38,243 nt of DNA from contig NZ_BJND01000079.1 in the NCBI RefSeq assembly GCF_006539505.1, positions 1 to 38,243 of the forward strand. The letters run 5' to 3'. This document shows positions 28,700 through 38,243 of the stretch, in pieces. Below the pieces are notes generated by a model, which did no database searches, was not told where the DNA came from, and worked only from the letters and a program-made list of their open reading frames with translations. The first letter of the stretch is position 1, and each line of letters starts with the position of its first letter. The DNA comes from Streptomyces spinoverrucosus (lineage in GTDB: Bacteria; Actinomycetota; Actinomycetes; Streptomycetales; Streptomycetaceae). The translations under genes were made by a program, and so were the position numbers.

Positions 28700-31600
28700 G
28701 TGGAACCGTCGGTCATCGGCGTACGGCTGGCGTCGGCCGTGGTCGCGCCGCTCGTGAAGAAGCTGTTCGTGACCGAGGGAGCGGGCGCCGGACTGGTGGA
28801 CCGGCCGGTGCGGATCTCGTCGTACGTCTCGTTCCGGGGTGAGAAGCGGAAGCTCGACCGCAAGGACCTGGCACGGCTGGCCGCCGAGCTGGTGCGGCAG
28901 GCGCTGAAGGCCGCCGGGGAGCGTGCGTTGCCGGCGGACGAGGAAGAGGCCGTCGTCCACGCCCTCGCCGACACCCTGTACGCCCTCGGCGAGCTGGACA
29001 TGACCGACGTACAGGCGGTGGAGCTCGGCCATGAGGCGCTGGCCGCACATCTGCGCGCCGCGAGCGGCAAGCCGGACCGCGACCTCTCCCTCGACGCGGC
29101 CCTGTTCTACTTCAGGACGCTCACCACCGCGTGCCTGCATATCCTGCACTTCTTTACCCAGCGCTCCACCTTTGTCCCCCGCACCTTGGTCGAACAGTCC
29201 CGCCGCCAGCGCGAGCTGATCGACAAGGTCGACGCCCTGCTCGCCCGCACCGCACCGGCCTCCGACTCCGCGTTCGAACAGCGCTATATGGCGTACGTCA
29301 CCACCAAGCACGGCAATCTCACCATCTACGGCATCGACCTGGTCAACTCCCCCGACCGCTGGCCCCTCGACGCCGCCTACCTCAGCCTCCAGGCCCTGCG
29401 CCCGGCCGCCGACGGCGAGGCGGCCGACCCGGACGGCCCCGGCATCGCCTCCGCCGCCACCGCGCTCCCCGCCGAACAGGCCTTCGCCGAGCACGACCGG
29501 GTGCTGCTGCGCGGAGTGGCCGGCTCCGGCAAGACCACGCTCGTCCAGTGGCTCGCGGTCACCGCCGCCCGGGGCGAGCGCGGCGACCGCATCCCGTTCG
29601 TCCTCCTCCTGCGCACCCTGGTCCGCCGCCCCGACGGCCTCCCCGCACCCGACGCCTTCCTGTCCGCCGTACGCGTCCCCTTCCACGCGAGCCAGCCGGA
29701 CGGCTGGGCGGACCACGTCCTCAGCGCGGGCCGGGGACTGCTACTGGTGGACGGCATCGACGAAATCCCCGAACGCGAGCGCGAACGCACCCGCCGCTGG
29801 CTGCGCGACCTGCTGGACGTCTATCCCGGCAACCAGTGGCTGGTCACCTCCCGCCCCTCCGCCGTACGGGAGGACTGGCTCGCCCCCGAGGGCTTCACGG
29901 AGCTGGCGCTCGCCCCGATGAGCGCGGACGACGTGGCCGCCTTCGTCACCCGCTGGCATACGGCCGCCCGCGCCGACACCCCCGAGGACCGCGACCGCCT
30001 CGACGCCTACGAGCGCAGCCTCCTCGACGCCGTGCGCACCAAGCCCGACCTCGGCCGCCTGGCCACCAACCCCCTGATGTGCGGCCTGATCTGCGCCCTG
30101 CACCGGGACCGGCGCGGCTATCTCCCGCACGGCCGCCAGGAGCTGTACGACGCCGCCCTGTCGATGCTGCTGGCCCGCCGGGACGAGGAACGGGACATGG
30201 CCGGCCCCGACGGCATCCATCTCACCGAACTCCCCCAGATCCAGCTGCTCCAGCGGCTCGCCTACTGGCTGATCCGCAACAACCAGTCGGAGATGGACCG
30301 CGAGCGGGCCGAGCGCCTCATCGCCGACGTCCTCCCCGCCCTCCCCGCTGCGGCCTCCCAGGGCGACGCCCCGTCGATCCTCCGGCACCTGCTGGTCCGC
30401 AGTGGCCTGCTGCGCGAACCGTCCCCCGGCACCGTGGAGTTCGTCCACCGCACCTTCCAGGACTACCTGGGCGCGAAGGCGGCGGTGGAGGACGGGGACT
30501 TCGGGCTGCTGGTGCGGGGCGCGGCGGACGAGCAGTGGGCGGATGTGATCCGGATGGCGGTGGCGCATGCGCGGCCGCAGGAACGGGCGGAGCTGCTACG
30601 GGAGTTGGTGGCATCGGCGGACCGACTGGATGGCGCGGCTCGTGCGCGGGTACGGCTGCTTGCGCTGGCCTCGCTGGAGCATGCGACGGAGCTGGATCCC
30701 GGGGTGCGGGCCGAGGTGGAGCGGCAGGCCGAGGCGCTGATCCCGCCCCGAACCGCCGAGGAGGCCCGCGCCCTCGCCTCAGTCGGCCGGCTCGCGCTGG
30801 AGCTGCTGCCCGGCCCGGAGGGACTCAGCGACGAGGAGGCGCGGGCGGTCGTCATCACGGCATCGGTCATCGGCACGGACGCCGCCCTGCCCGTCCTCGC
30901 CCGCTTCCGCTCCCACCGGTCGCTCGCGGTGCGCGCCCAACTTTCGTGGACCTGGTACCGGTTCCCGACCTGGCGGTACGGCACGGAGGTCATCGCCCAG
31001 TTGCACAAGGACGATCTCTTCTTCGCCGCACAGTCCAGGGAACACCTGCGTTTCCTGCGTGAACTCGGCGGTCGGCGGTCGCTGCAGCTTGCCGGTGACA
31101 TCGAGCCGGACGAGATCAGCGCCGACCTCCTGCCCGACACGGGCGAACTGATCATCCGCGCCAACGGCCTGCTGCGGGACCTGACCTGCCTGTCGGCCAT
31201 GCGCCGACTCACCTACCTGGACATCAGCAGATGCCCCCACGTCACCGACGTGACGCCGCTGGCCCGGCTGCCGCTTTCCTGGCTCTCACTGGAACTCCTC
31301 CCCGGTCTCGAACGGCCCGGAGCCCTGTCCGGGCTCACCGGCTCACAGACCCTGGACCAACTCGACCTCGGCATCCTGCTGGAGGCCGAGTCCCTGGACG
31401 AGGCAGTGCCCGGCGACCTCCCCCTGCGCTACCTGCGCTTCACGAGGAACGCCCTGCGGAACACCGGCCTGCGCGGACTGCACCGGTTCGGCTCCCTACG
31501 GCAGCTCAGCCTGGCGCAGCTGACCACCCAACTCACCCCGGAGGACTACGAGGAGATCGCTCGGCTGCCCCGACTGCGCGAACTGCGCACCAACTGGGGG

Positions 31601-31816
31601 CTCGTCGGCTGGCACGGGCCGCCCCTGCCAGGTGTCACGGGCCTGCGCCTCAACAACTTCCAGGGCACCGAGGACCTTTCGGAGATCCCGGCCGTGTTCC
31701 CGGACCTGCGCTCGGTCACGATCGTCCTGGCACCGGAGGTCACGGACATCCCGGAAGAGGCCCTCGCCCACCTCCCGGTCCCGCCCGTGATCAAGAGGAC
31801 GCGCGTCCTGGTGTGA
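28700..31816 (+). CDS. NACHT-domain NTPase with leucine-rich repeats (bacterial NLR-like)
   Basis: A 1038-residue STAND protein. Residues 1-195 are a helical N-terminal module with RPVRISSYVSFRGEKRKLDR, like the NACHT N-terminal helical domains of actinobacteria. NACHT covers about 265-590: Walker A GVAGSGKTT (272-280), Walker B plus acidic motif LLLVDGIDEIP (347-357), sensor VTSRPS (382-387), and an end FVHRTFQDYLGAKA. Helical repeats follow to about 800, then degenerate leucine-rich repeats (LTYLDISRCPHVTDVTPLARLP and onward) to the end. Bacterial NACHT proteins are established anti-phage factors. The trigger here is unknown, and no nuclease or other known effector is fused or adjacent. The start is GTG 28700 after GGGGGAGG. 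Confidence 0.92.
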   Translation: MEPSVIGVRLASAVVAPLVKKLFVTEGAGAGLVDRPVRISSYVSFRGEKRKLDRKDLARLAAELVRQALKAAGERALPADEEEAVVHALADTLYALGELDMTDVQAVELGHEALAAHLRAASGKPDRDLSLDAALFYFRTLTTACLHILHFFTQRSTFVPRTLVEQSRRQRELIDKVDALLARTAPASDSAFEQRYMAYVTTKHGNLTIYGIDLVNSPDRWPLDAAYLSLQALRPAADGEAADPDGPGIASAATALPAEQAFAEHDRVLLRGVAGSGKTTLVQWLAVTAARGERGDRIPFVLLLRTLVRRPDGLPAPDAFLSAVRVPFHASQPDGWADHVLSAGRGLLLVDGIDEIPERERERTRRWLRDLLDVYPGNQWLVTSRPSAVREDWLAPEGFTELALAPMSADDVAAFVTRWHTAARADTPEDRDRLDAYERSLLDAVRTKPDLGRLATNPLMCGLICALHRDRRGYLPHGRQELYDAALSMLLARRDEERDMAGPDGIHLTELPQIQLLQRLAYWLIRNNQSEMDRERAERLIADVLPALPAAASQGDAPSILRHLLVRSGLLREPSPGTVEFVHRTFQDYLGAKAAVEDGDFGLLVRGAADEQWADVIRMAVAHARPQERAELLRELVASADRLDGAARARVRLLALASLEHATELDPGVRAEVERQAEALIPPRTAEEARALASVGRLALELLPGPEGLSDEEARAVVITASVIGTDAALPVLARFRSHRSLAVRAQLSWTWYRFPTWRYGTEVIAQLHKDDLFFAAQSREHLRFLRELGGRRSLQLAGDIEPDEISADLLPDTGELIIRANGLLRDLTCLSAMRRLTYLDISRCPHVTDVTPLARLPLSWLSLELLPGLERPGALSGLTGSQTLDQLDLGILLEAESLDEAVPGDLPLRYLRFTRNALRNTGLRGLHRFGSLRQLSLAQLTTQLTPEDYEEIARLPRLRELRTNWGLVGWHGPPLPGVTGLRLNNFQGTEDLSEIPAVFPDLRSVTIVLAPEVTDIPEEALAHLPVPPVIKRTRVLV

Positions 31817-31901
31817 CGCACACCCCTGTACACCTACCGTCCAGTAACCCTACGGTTCCTCTCGCGCCACCCTCACGCACGAACATGCACACGACATGCC
31901 G

Positions 31902-31925
31902 GTCACCGTACGGACACCGTACGGA
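31902..31925 (+). promoter_or_regulatory. 11-bp tandem repeat, possible PHO box
   Basis: CACCGTACGGA is repeated exactly at 31904-31914 and 31915-31925, and GT precedes the first copy, giving GTCACCGTACG and GACACCGTACG. PhoP of Streptomyces binds 11-nt direct repeats with a TCACC-like core, and the next gene is a secreted phosphatase. The repeat ends only 16 bp before the ATG, which is close for an activator site. Confidence 0.35.
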
Positions 31926-31941
31926 CGTGAAGGGACCCCAG

Positions 31942-32577
31942 ATGACGAGAAGACGCCCCTGGGCGAGCCGCACCGCCACAACCGCCGTCGCCGCGGCCGC
32001 CCTCGTGGCCATCGCCGCCCCCGCCGAGGCCGCGACCAGCACCACCACGACCACCGCGGCCACCACCGCCACCACCGCCGCGGACGTCGACTACGCCACC
32101 TGGCAGAAGGACTGCCAGGCCGTGATGGACCAGGCGCTGCCGTACCTGAAGCAGCGGATCGCCCAGACCGAGCCGGGCGAGAAGCAGGCGATCGTCTTCG
32201 ACATCGACAACACCACGCTGGAGACCGACTTCGGCTTCAGCTACCCGCAGCCGGCCAACAAGCCGGTCCTGGAGGTCGCCGAGTACGCCCAGGAGCACGG
32301 CGTCGACATCTTCTTCGTCACCGCCCGCCCGGGCATCATCTACGCGCCCACCGAGTACAACCTGGAGAAGGTCGGCTACGAGGTCGACGGCCTCTACGTC
32401 CGCGGCTTCTTCGACCTCTTCAAGGACGTCGCCGCCTACAAGACCGCCCAGCGCGTGGACATCGAGTCCAAGGGCTACACGATCATCGCCAACATCGGCA
32501 ACAACACCACCGACCTGTCGGGCGGCCACGCCGAGAAGACGTACAAGCTGCCGGACTACGACGGCCAGTTGTCCTGA
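31942..32577 (+). CDS. Secreted HAD-superfamily acid phosphatase
   Basis: A 211-residue exported phosphatase of the class B / plant acid phosphatase-like HAD group. A signal peptide (RRR, then TAVAAAALVAIAAPAEA) ends near residue 30, followed by a Thr/Ala-rich linker. Motif I is FDIDNTT with nucleophile Asp87 and Asp89. Motif II is FFVTARPG. The last acidic motif is IGNNTTDLSGG, with Asn where many relatives have GD. It probably frees phosphate from organic esters outside the cell. The start is ATG 31942 with AAGGGA upstream. A strong terminator follows. Confidence 0.93.
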   Translation: MTRRRPWASRTATTAVAAAALVAIAAPAEAATSTTTTTAATTATTAADVDYATWQKDCQAVMDQALPYLKQRIAQTEPGEKQAIVFDIDNTTLETDFGFSYPQPANKPVLEVAEYAQEHGVDIFFVTARPGIIYAPTEYNLEKVGYEVDGLYVRGFFDLFKDVAAYKTAQRVDIESKGYTIIANIGNNTTDLSGGHAEKTYKLPDYDGQLS

Positions 32578-32593
32578 GCCGAAACCAGAAAAA

Positions 32594-32628
32594 GGGGCTG
32601 CCCCGGGACCTGGTCCCGGGGCAGCCCC
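32594..32628. terminator. Strong bidirectional terminator, HAD phosphatase / clpC
   Basis: GGGGCTGCCCCGGGA (32594-32608) pairs fully with 32614-32628 around a CCTGG loop, a 15-bp GC-rich stem. Five A residues at 32589-32593 make a U tract for the minus-strand transcript, so it is a classical intrinsic terminator for clpC and a hairpin for the phosphatase gene. Confidence 0.95.
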
Positions 32629-32651
32629 TCTGTTCAAGCCGAGCGCAGCGG

Positions 32652-35177
<2,526 letters not shown>

Positions 35178-35184
35178 CGTTAAT

Positions 35185-35198
35185 CGCTCCTCAGAGCG
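35185..35198 (-). promoter_or_regulatory. Hairpin covering the clpC ribosome-binding site
   Basis: On the minus strand CGCTC-TGAG-GAGCG forms a 5-bp stem with a 4-nt loop. The ribosome site GAGGAG is half in the loop and half in the 3' arm, so folding would reduce access. The stem is short and could melt with heat, as in RNA thermometers, though this is inference only. Confidence 0.45.
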
Positions 35199-35210
35199 GT
35201 CAGGCAGTGG

Positions 35211-35223
35211 GGGGAACTTCCCC
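35211..35223. promoter_or_regulatory. Palindrome in the clpC leader
   Basis: GGGGAA-C-TTCCCC is a perfect 13-nt palindrome 34 bp upstream of the clpC start. It may be an operator. The other parts of 35224-35489 show no gene and no further structure I can support. Confidence 0.4.
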
Positions 35224-35489
35224 TCCCTGTCCTTCCGCAGCTTAGTCCCGCAAGCGGGGACCGCTCATTCCAACTGCCGACACCGTCGATGGCCTCCTGA
35301 CCCCGCTAACGCCGACATCTGCTCCAACCCGATGGTGCGAGACGATGTTCCCGCAGGCCAGGCAGTTACCCTCACCATCAGTACGCCCATGGCGAACGTG
35401 AGACGGCCTTTCCTGCGTGTCGCCCCCTCCCACTAGGGATGTCTTACCCGCCGGCACTGACAGTCCATGCCGCGCGCCCCCGTTCCCTC

Positions 35490-35503
35490 CGCTACGGGCG
35501 AAC
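35490..35503 (-). promoter_or_regulatory. ClgR-like binding box upstream of clpC
   Basis: On the minus strand the sequence is GTTCGCCCGTAGCG, which fits GTTCGCYNNNRGCG, the ClgR box as I recall it for Streptomyces clp and lon promoters. It is 313 bp from the clpC start, so the transcript would have a long leader or a second promoter. ClgR is known to activate clpC1 in Streptomyces. Confidence 0.6.
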
Positions 35504-35608
35504 AACCTTGCGCCACCCCGCGCCCCACACGCCCCCTCTTTCGCCACTCTATGCATCAGCAGGAACACCCAGCGTAACTCGAACGCCGTTTTGACGGTTG
35601 CGCTTGGC

Positions 35609-36208
35609 ATGGTTGGCGCGATGCCCTCGGTCCCGCTCCCACGGGCCCCCCTTGATCCGGGCGATCGGGTCAGGCGGTGGTACGAGCACGAACTGGGCTG
35701 GCCGACCGTGCCGGGCACCCCGCTCCACCTGTCGGTGGGCGCCCGCTTCGATGTCCTGGACGTACCGGCCGAGGCGGGCCTCGCGGGCCTGCGGCACCTT
35801 GTTCCGGGCTCCCCGGTGGCCGTCCACGGTGACCGGATGCGGCTGCTGGTGGCGCCGGGAAGCGCGGACGAGCTGCCGGGGGTGCTGGACTGGCTGGAGT
35901 GGGGCGGCCTGCCGCTGGATCTGCGGGTCATCGGCGGGGACGGCGGGAGCGGCGTGATGGAGGCTCCCGTCCTGCCAGCGGTCGCCGCGGGGCGCTGCGC
36001 CGGAGAGGGCCGTTCTCTTCAGGGGGCCGCCGTGTGGCTGCGGCCCCCCGAACCGGGGTGCGAGGTCGAGGCCTCGCTGCCGACGTTGTCGGCCATGGGG
36101 GGCGTTGGGGGCGCCCCCGATCTCGTACGGCTCGTGGACACGGTGGCGACTCACTGCCACCGAATCCGGCTGCGACGCGCGTGCGCTCAGGCGTTGGCCT
36201 TCTCGTAA
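35609..36208 (+). CDS. Conserved hypothetical protein, primase/polymerase-N-like
   Basis: A protein of about 199 residues restricted to Streptomyces relatives, as far as I recall. The first part, RVRRWYEHELGWPTVPGTPLHLSVGARFDVLDVPAEAG, resembles the start of proteins annotated as bifunctional primase/polymerase N-terminal domain, but no catalytic acidic triad is evident. DRMRLLVAPGSADELPGVLDWLEWGG and AAVWLRPPEPG follow. ATG 35609 and ATG 35621 are both possible starts, without a ribosome site. Its last 22 bp overlap the 3' end of lsr2 on the other strand. Codon use is like its neighbours. Confidence 0.75.
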   Translation: MVGAMPSVPLPRAPLDPGDRVRRWYEHELGWPTVPGTPLHLSVGARFDVLDVPAEAGLAGLRHLVPGSPVAVHGDRMRLLVAPGSADELPGVLDWLEWGGLPLDLRVIGGDGGSGVMEAPVLPAVAAGRCAGEGRSLQGAAVWLRPPEPGCEVEASLPTLSAMGGVGGAPDLVRLVDTVATHCHRIRLRRACAQALAFS

Positions 36209-36522
36209 GCCTCACGAATGGACGCGGGAACACGGCCACGGTCGTTGACCTCGTAACCGTTCTCCTTCGCCCACGCACGGATCGCAGCGGTGTCCTGGCT
36301 GCCGCCGGACGCGGCACGCGCCTTTCCACGCCCACCGGAAGCACGGCCACCAGTACGCCGACCGCCCTTCACATAGGGCTCAAGAAGGCTGCGCAACTTG
36401 TCCGCATTGGTGGTCGTGAGATCGATCTCGTACGTCTTACCGTCCAGCGCGAACGTCACCGTCTCGTCCGCCTCGCCGCCGTCGAGGTCGTCGACAAGAA
36501 GGACCTGAACCTTCTGTGCCAC
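36187..36522 (-). CDS. lsr2: Nucleoid-associated protein Lsr2
   Basis: Lsr2 is the actinobacterial H-NS analogue; it silences AT-rich, often horizontally acquired DNA, including specialised metabolite clusters. The 111-residue protein begins with AQKVQVLLVDDLDGGEADETV and FALDGKTYEIDLT (dimer domain). A Gly/Arg-rich linker (GGRRTGGRASGGRGKARA) leads to the DNA-binding domain, IRAWAKENGYEVNDRGRVPASI, with the RGR minor-groove hook. The start is GTG 36522 with AAAGGAAA upstream. An ATG 5 codons earlier would overlap that site. The gene has a palindrome in its promoter and converges with overlap on the hypothetical gene. Confidence 0.97.
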   Translation of the reverse strand: MAQKVQVLLVDDLDGGEADETVTFALDGKTYEIDLTTTNADKLRSLLEPYVKGGRRTGGRASGGRGKARAASGGSQDTAAIRAWAKENGYEVNDRGRVPASIREAYEKANA

Positions 36523-36589
36523 CGGATTTCCTTTCATCGATAACGTTGAGGGCCGGGGGTCTGCGGCGTCCGCCGTTTCGCCGCCCCCT

Positions 36590-36619
36590 GTTATATGCAG
36601 TACTGCAGTACGTCGGAAA
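36590..36619 (-). promoter_or_regulatory. lsr2 promoter with 12-bp palindromic operator
   Basis: On the minus strand a good -10, TATAAC (36595-36590), is preceded after 18 bp by TTTCCG (36619-36614) as a weak -35. The spacer holds the perfect palindrome GTACTGCAGTAC (36600-36611), extended by a second overlapping palindrome GCAGTACTGC (36598-36607). The flank to 36660 is A/T-rich with AGCAAA-AGCGG-TTTGCT. A regulator bound in the spacer would block transcription. Lsr2 itself could bind the AT-rich flank. Confidence 0.6.
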
Positions 36620-36731
36620 GCAAACCGCTTTTGCTGGAAAAACACAAACCCCCGGGAGAGGCCGGCTGACGGTCCCCGCCCGGAAACATGCGCGTTTCGG
36701 ACATAGGGAACTTGGGCAATAGCCTTGGCGA

Positions 36732-37280
36732 TCACAGATGCAGAAGCATCCGGCTGTTGCCCAAGGTGTTCGGTTTCACTCGTTCGAGACCCAGGAACTC
36801 CGCGACGCCCTCGTCATAGGAACGCAGCAGCTCCGCGTAGACATCCGTGTCGACCGGTGTCTCGCCGATCTCCACGAAGCCGTGGCTGCCGAAGAAGTCG
36901 ACTTCGAAGGTCAGACAGAAAACCCGGCGAACACCCAGCCAGCGTGCGGTCTGCAGCAACTTCTCCAGCAACTGATGGCCGACGCCGGCGCCCTTGAGGC
37001 CGGGCTTCACGGCGAGAGTGCGCACTTCCGCGAGGTCTTCCCACATCACGTGCAGGGCGCCGCAGCCGACGACCTCGGCGTTGTCGTCACGTTCCGCGAC
37101 CCAGAACTCCTGGATGTCCTCGTAAAGCGTCACCGTGGCTTTGTCGAGCAGGATGCCGTCGCGGACGTAGGCGTCGAGGAGTCGGCGGACGGCGGGGACA
37201 TCGCTGGTCCGGGCCCGGCGGACGGTGATGGCTTTAGCGGTGACTTCGGGGTTCTCGGCGGAGGGACTCTCTGCGGACAT
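36732..37280 (-). CDS. argA: Amino-acid N-acetyltransferase (ArgA-type GNAT)
   Basis: A 182-residue GNAT enzyme closely resembling M. tuberculosis Rv2747, the short-form N-acetylglutamate synthase that primes arginine synthesis. Shared stretches include VRRARTSDVPAVRRLLDAY, QEFWVAE, VVGCGALHVMWEDLAEVRTLAV and the C-terminal KPNTLGNSRMLLHL. The acetyl-CoA loop is GLKGAGVGHQLLEKLL. It lacks the kinase-like domain of classical ArgA. ATG 37280 has no ribosome site and lies 9 bp after the stop of the BlaI-type gene, so translation is probably coupled. Confidence 0.9.
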   Translation of the reverse strand: MSAESPSAENPEVTAKAITVRRARTSDVPAVRRLLDAYVRDGILLDKATVTLYEDIQEFWVAERDDNAEVVGCGALHVMWEDLAEVRTLAVKPGLKGAGVGHQLLEKLLQTARWLGVRRVFCLTFEVDFFGSHGFVEIGETPVDTDVYAELLRSYDEGVAEFLGLERVKPNTLGNSRMLLHL

Positions 37281-37283
37281 GAG

Positions 37284-37299
37284 CGGACGCTATCGTCCG
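37284..37299. promoter_or_regulatory. Inverted repeat at the BlaI-type/argA junction
   Basis: CGGACG-CTAT-CGTCCG is a perfect 6-bp stem with a 4-nt loop. It covers the stop codon of the BlaI-type gene and ends 4 nt before the argA ATG, where a ribosome site would be expected but is missing. It may adjust argA translation or act as an operator. Confidence 0.5.
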
Positions 37300-37787
37300 G
37301 GGGCCTCCGGGGCGGAGCCGGGGTTCTGGGTGGGGTTGTCGGTGGGGTTCTCGTTGGGGTTCGCGGCGGGGTTCTCGACCTGGGTATCGGGGTGGGTGCG
37401 GGGCTTCGGTTCGGGTTCTGGGGATTCCGGGATGCCTACGATGCGGGCCGCGTCCCGCAGGGCCTGGCGTTGTTCCTCGCTCATCATGCCGAAGAAGGCG
37501 ACGAGTGCGGCGGCGGGGTTGTCACTCTGCGACCAGGCGTCGTTCATCAGGGCGGCGGCGTAGGCGGCCCGGGTGGAGACCGCCTCATATCGATAGGCCC
37601 GGCCTTCCGCCTCGCGGCGCACCCAGCCCTTCTGGTGGAGATTGTCCAAAACGGTCATCACCGTGGTGTAGGCGATGGACCGTTCCTGCTGAAGATCTTC
37701 CAGGACTTCTCGAACGGTCACCGGGCGGTTCCACTTCCACACCCGCGTCATGACCGCGTCTTCGAGTTCTCCCAATGGGCGAGGCAC
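37290..37787 (-). CDS. BlaI/MecI-family transcriptional regulator
   Basis: A 165-residue repressor-like protein. The winged helix covers LGELEDAVMTRVWKWNRPVTVREVLEDL and SIAYTTVMTVLDNLHQKGWVRREAEGRAYRYEA, typical of BlaI/MecI. A short helical part (PAAALVAFFGMMSEEQRQALRDAARI) serves for dimers. It then has a disordered Pro/Asn tail of five xxNP repeats. In other species BlaI is cleaved by a membrane sensor protease, and no such gene is nearby. The start is a GTG at 37787 without a ribosome site. Confidence 0.92.
   Translation of the reverse strand: MPRPLGELEDAVMTRVWKWNRPVTVREVLEDLQQERSIAYTTVMTVLDNLHQKGWVRREAEGRAYRYEAVSTRAAYAAALMNDAWSQSDNPAAALVAFFGMMSEEQRQALRDAARIVGIPESPEPEPKPRTHPDTQVENPAANPNENPTDNPTQNPGSAPEAPGR
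37320..37379. repeat. Five 12-bp tandem repeats inside the BlaI-type gene
   Basis: GGGGTT recurs at 37320, 37332, 37344, 37356 and 37368, an exact 12-bp period, with variable second halves. Translated on the minus strand it gives VENP, AANP, NENP, TDNP and TQNP. Being a multiple of three, copy changes would not shift the frame. Confidence 0.9.
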
Positions 37788-37905
37788 AGTTCAGCACAAT
37801 AGTGGGAGATCTGGGTTATGGCGTGCTGGGTGGCCATTTTTTTGGCGAATGGGGACAAAAAGGGCATATGCCTGACGCGTCCAGGCGCGTCGAGGCCGCC
37901 CGTTG

Positions 37906-38088
37906 TCAGGCTTCGGGGGTGGTGGCGGAGGGCTGGCGGGTGCCCTCCGCGCGGGTGAGGGCGGCGTCGACGGCCGCGTCCTCCTTGGCCTTGTTGGCGC
38001 CGCCCTGGGACTTCACGATCACCCGGATCACGCCGATGAAGAACACGGCCATGACGACCGGGGGGAGAAGCGCGGAGACGTAGTCCAT
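37906..38088 (-). CDS. Small single-span membrane protein, function unknown
   Basis: A 60-residue protein. The first 25 residues form one hydrophobic span (VSALLPPVVMAVFFIGVIRVIV), and a short charged and Ala-rich cytoplasmic tail follows (KSQGGANKAKEDAAVDAAL). I recall similar small proteins next to lsr2 in other streptomycetes, without a function. The start is ATG 38088. It lies on the minus strand upstream of the BlaI-type gene, with a gap of 118 bp. Confidence 0.72.
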   Translation of the reverse strand: MDYVSALLPPVVMAVFFIGVIRVIVKSQGGANKAKEDAAVDAALTRAEGTRQPSATTPEA

Positions 38089-38161
38089 GGGTCCAGGGTA
38101 GTGGTGGGGGGTTGGGGGGTTTGTTCGGGGCGGGCCTTGCGGGGCGAGCGGGAGCGGAGGG

Positions 38162-38243
38162 TCAGACGGCCGCGAGTTGCTGTGAGGGGTTGGAGGGGGG
38201 CTGGGGTGGCTTGCGGCGGGGGAAGACCTCGCCCGGGGGGGGG
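38162..38243 (-). CDS. 3' end of a gene running off the window
   Basis: Read on the minus strand from the window edge, an open frame gives PPPGEVFPRRKPPQPPSNPS, then QQLAAV and a TGA at 38164-38162. The Pro/Gln-rich C-terminus looks like a genuine protein tail, but 26 codons are too few to name a family. The 74 bp between it and the small membrane-protein gene show only G-rich sequence. Confidence 0.4.
   Translation of the reverse strand, partial: PPPGEVFPRRKPPQPPSNPSQQLAAV

Noticed and set aside
37788..37905. BlaI-type operator in front of the regulator gene
   Set aside because: I looked for a TACA/TGTA-type dyad and found no clear inverted repeat.

Overview
The window is a stretch of high-GC actinobacterial chromosome, almost certainly Streptomyces. 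Codon third positions are nearly all G or C, GTG starts are common, and the genes and their order match what I recall of the S. coelicolor core chromosome between the auxiliary tryptophanyl-tRNA synthetase (trpRS1) and the nucleoid protein Lsr2. The family assignments come from motifs read directly in the sequence. The synteny is from memory.

Layout. 1-5000: an inducible-type TrpRS gene behind a complete transcription attenuator with tandem Trp codons, then convergent proC, a two-gene ABC-2 exporter and a methyltransferase. 5080-8300: a small membrane protein, an SH3b protein and, divergently, an AfsK-like Ser/Thr kinase with an extracellular PQQ beta-propeller. 8400-13900: ilvD, a TetR regulator overlapping a TIM-barrel isomerase, a Ppx/GppA phosphatase and a Cys-rich protein. 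13900-20640: a membrane-anchored sigma-like/zinc-finger/BACON fusion, radA-disA (DNA repair and c-di-AMP synthesis), an exported Gly/Ser-linker protein and mutY. 20890-24240: the sigE-cseA-cseB-cseC cell-envelope stress operon. 24290-28325: a VOC protein, an AraC regulator, a DHA2 efflux pump with a divergent TetR regulator, and a secreted M23 peptidase. 28430-32580: a region with an accessory character, holding a candidate c-di-AMP (ydaO-type) riboswitch upstream of a 1038-residue NACHT/leucine-rich-repeat (NLR-like) protein, then a secreted HAD phosphatase. 32650-38243: clpC, an orphan protein, lsr2, an ArgA-type acetyltransferase, a BlaI-type regulator, a small membrane protein and the 3' end of a further gene.

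How the parts connect. Several genes concern envelope integrity and signalling: SigE-Cse, the M23 hydrolase, the PQQ kinase and the BACON fusion. DisA makes c-di-AMP, and a ydaO-like element stands about 10 kb away in front of the NACHT gene. If that element is real, it would place a putative anti-phage NLR under second-messenger control, which is the most unusual hypothesis here. The best supported regulatory structure is the trpS attenuator, whose three mutually exclusive stems can all be written out. Two genes (disA and the DHA2 pump) have tandemly duplicated 3' ends, and one 27-bp intergenic repeat occurs twice in opposite orientation.
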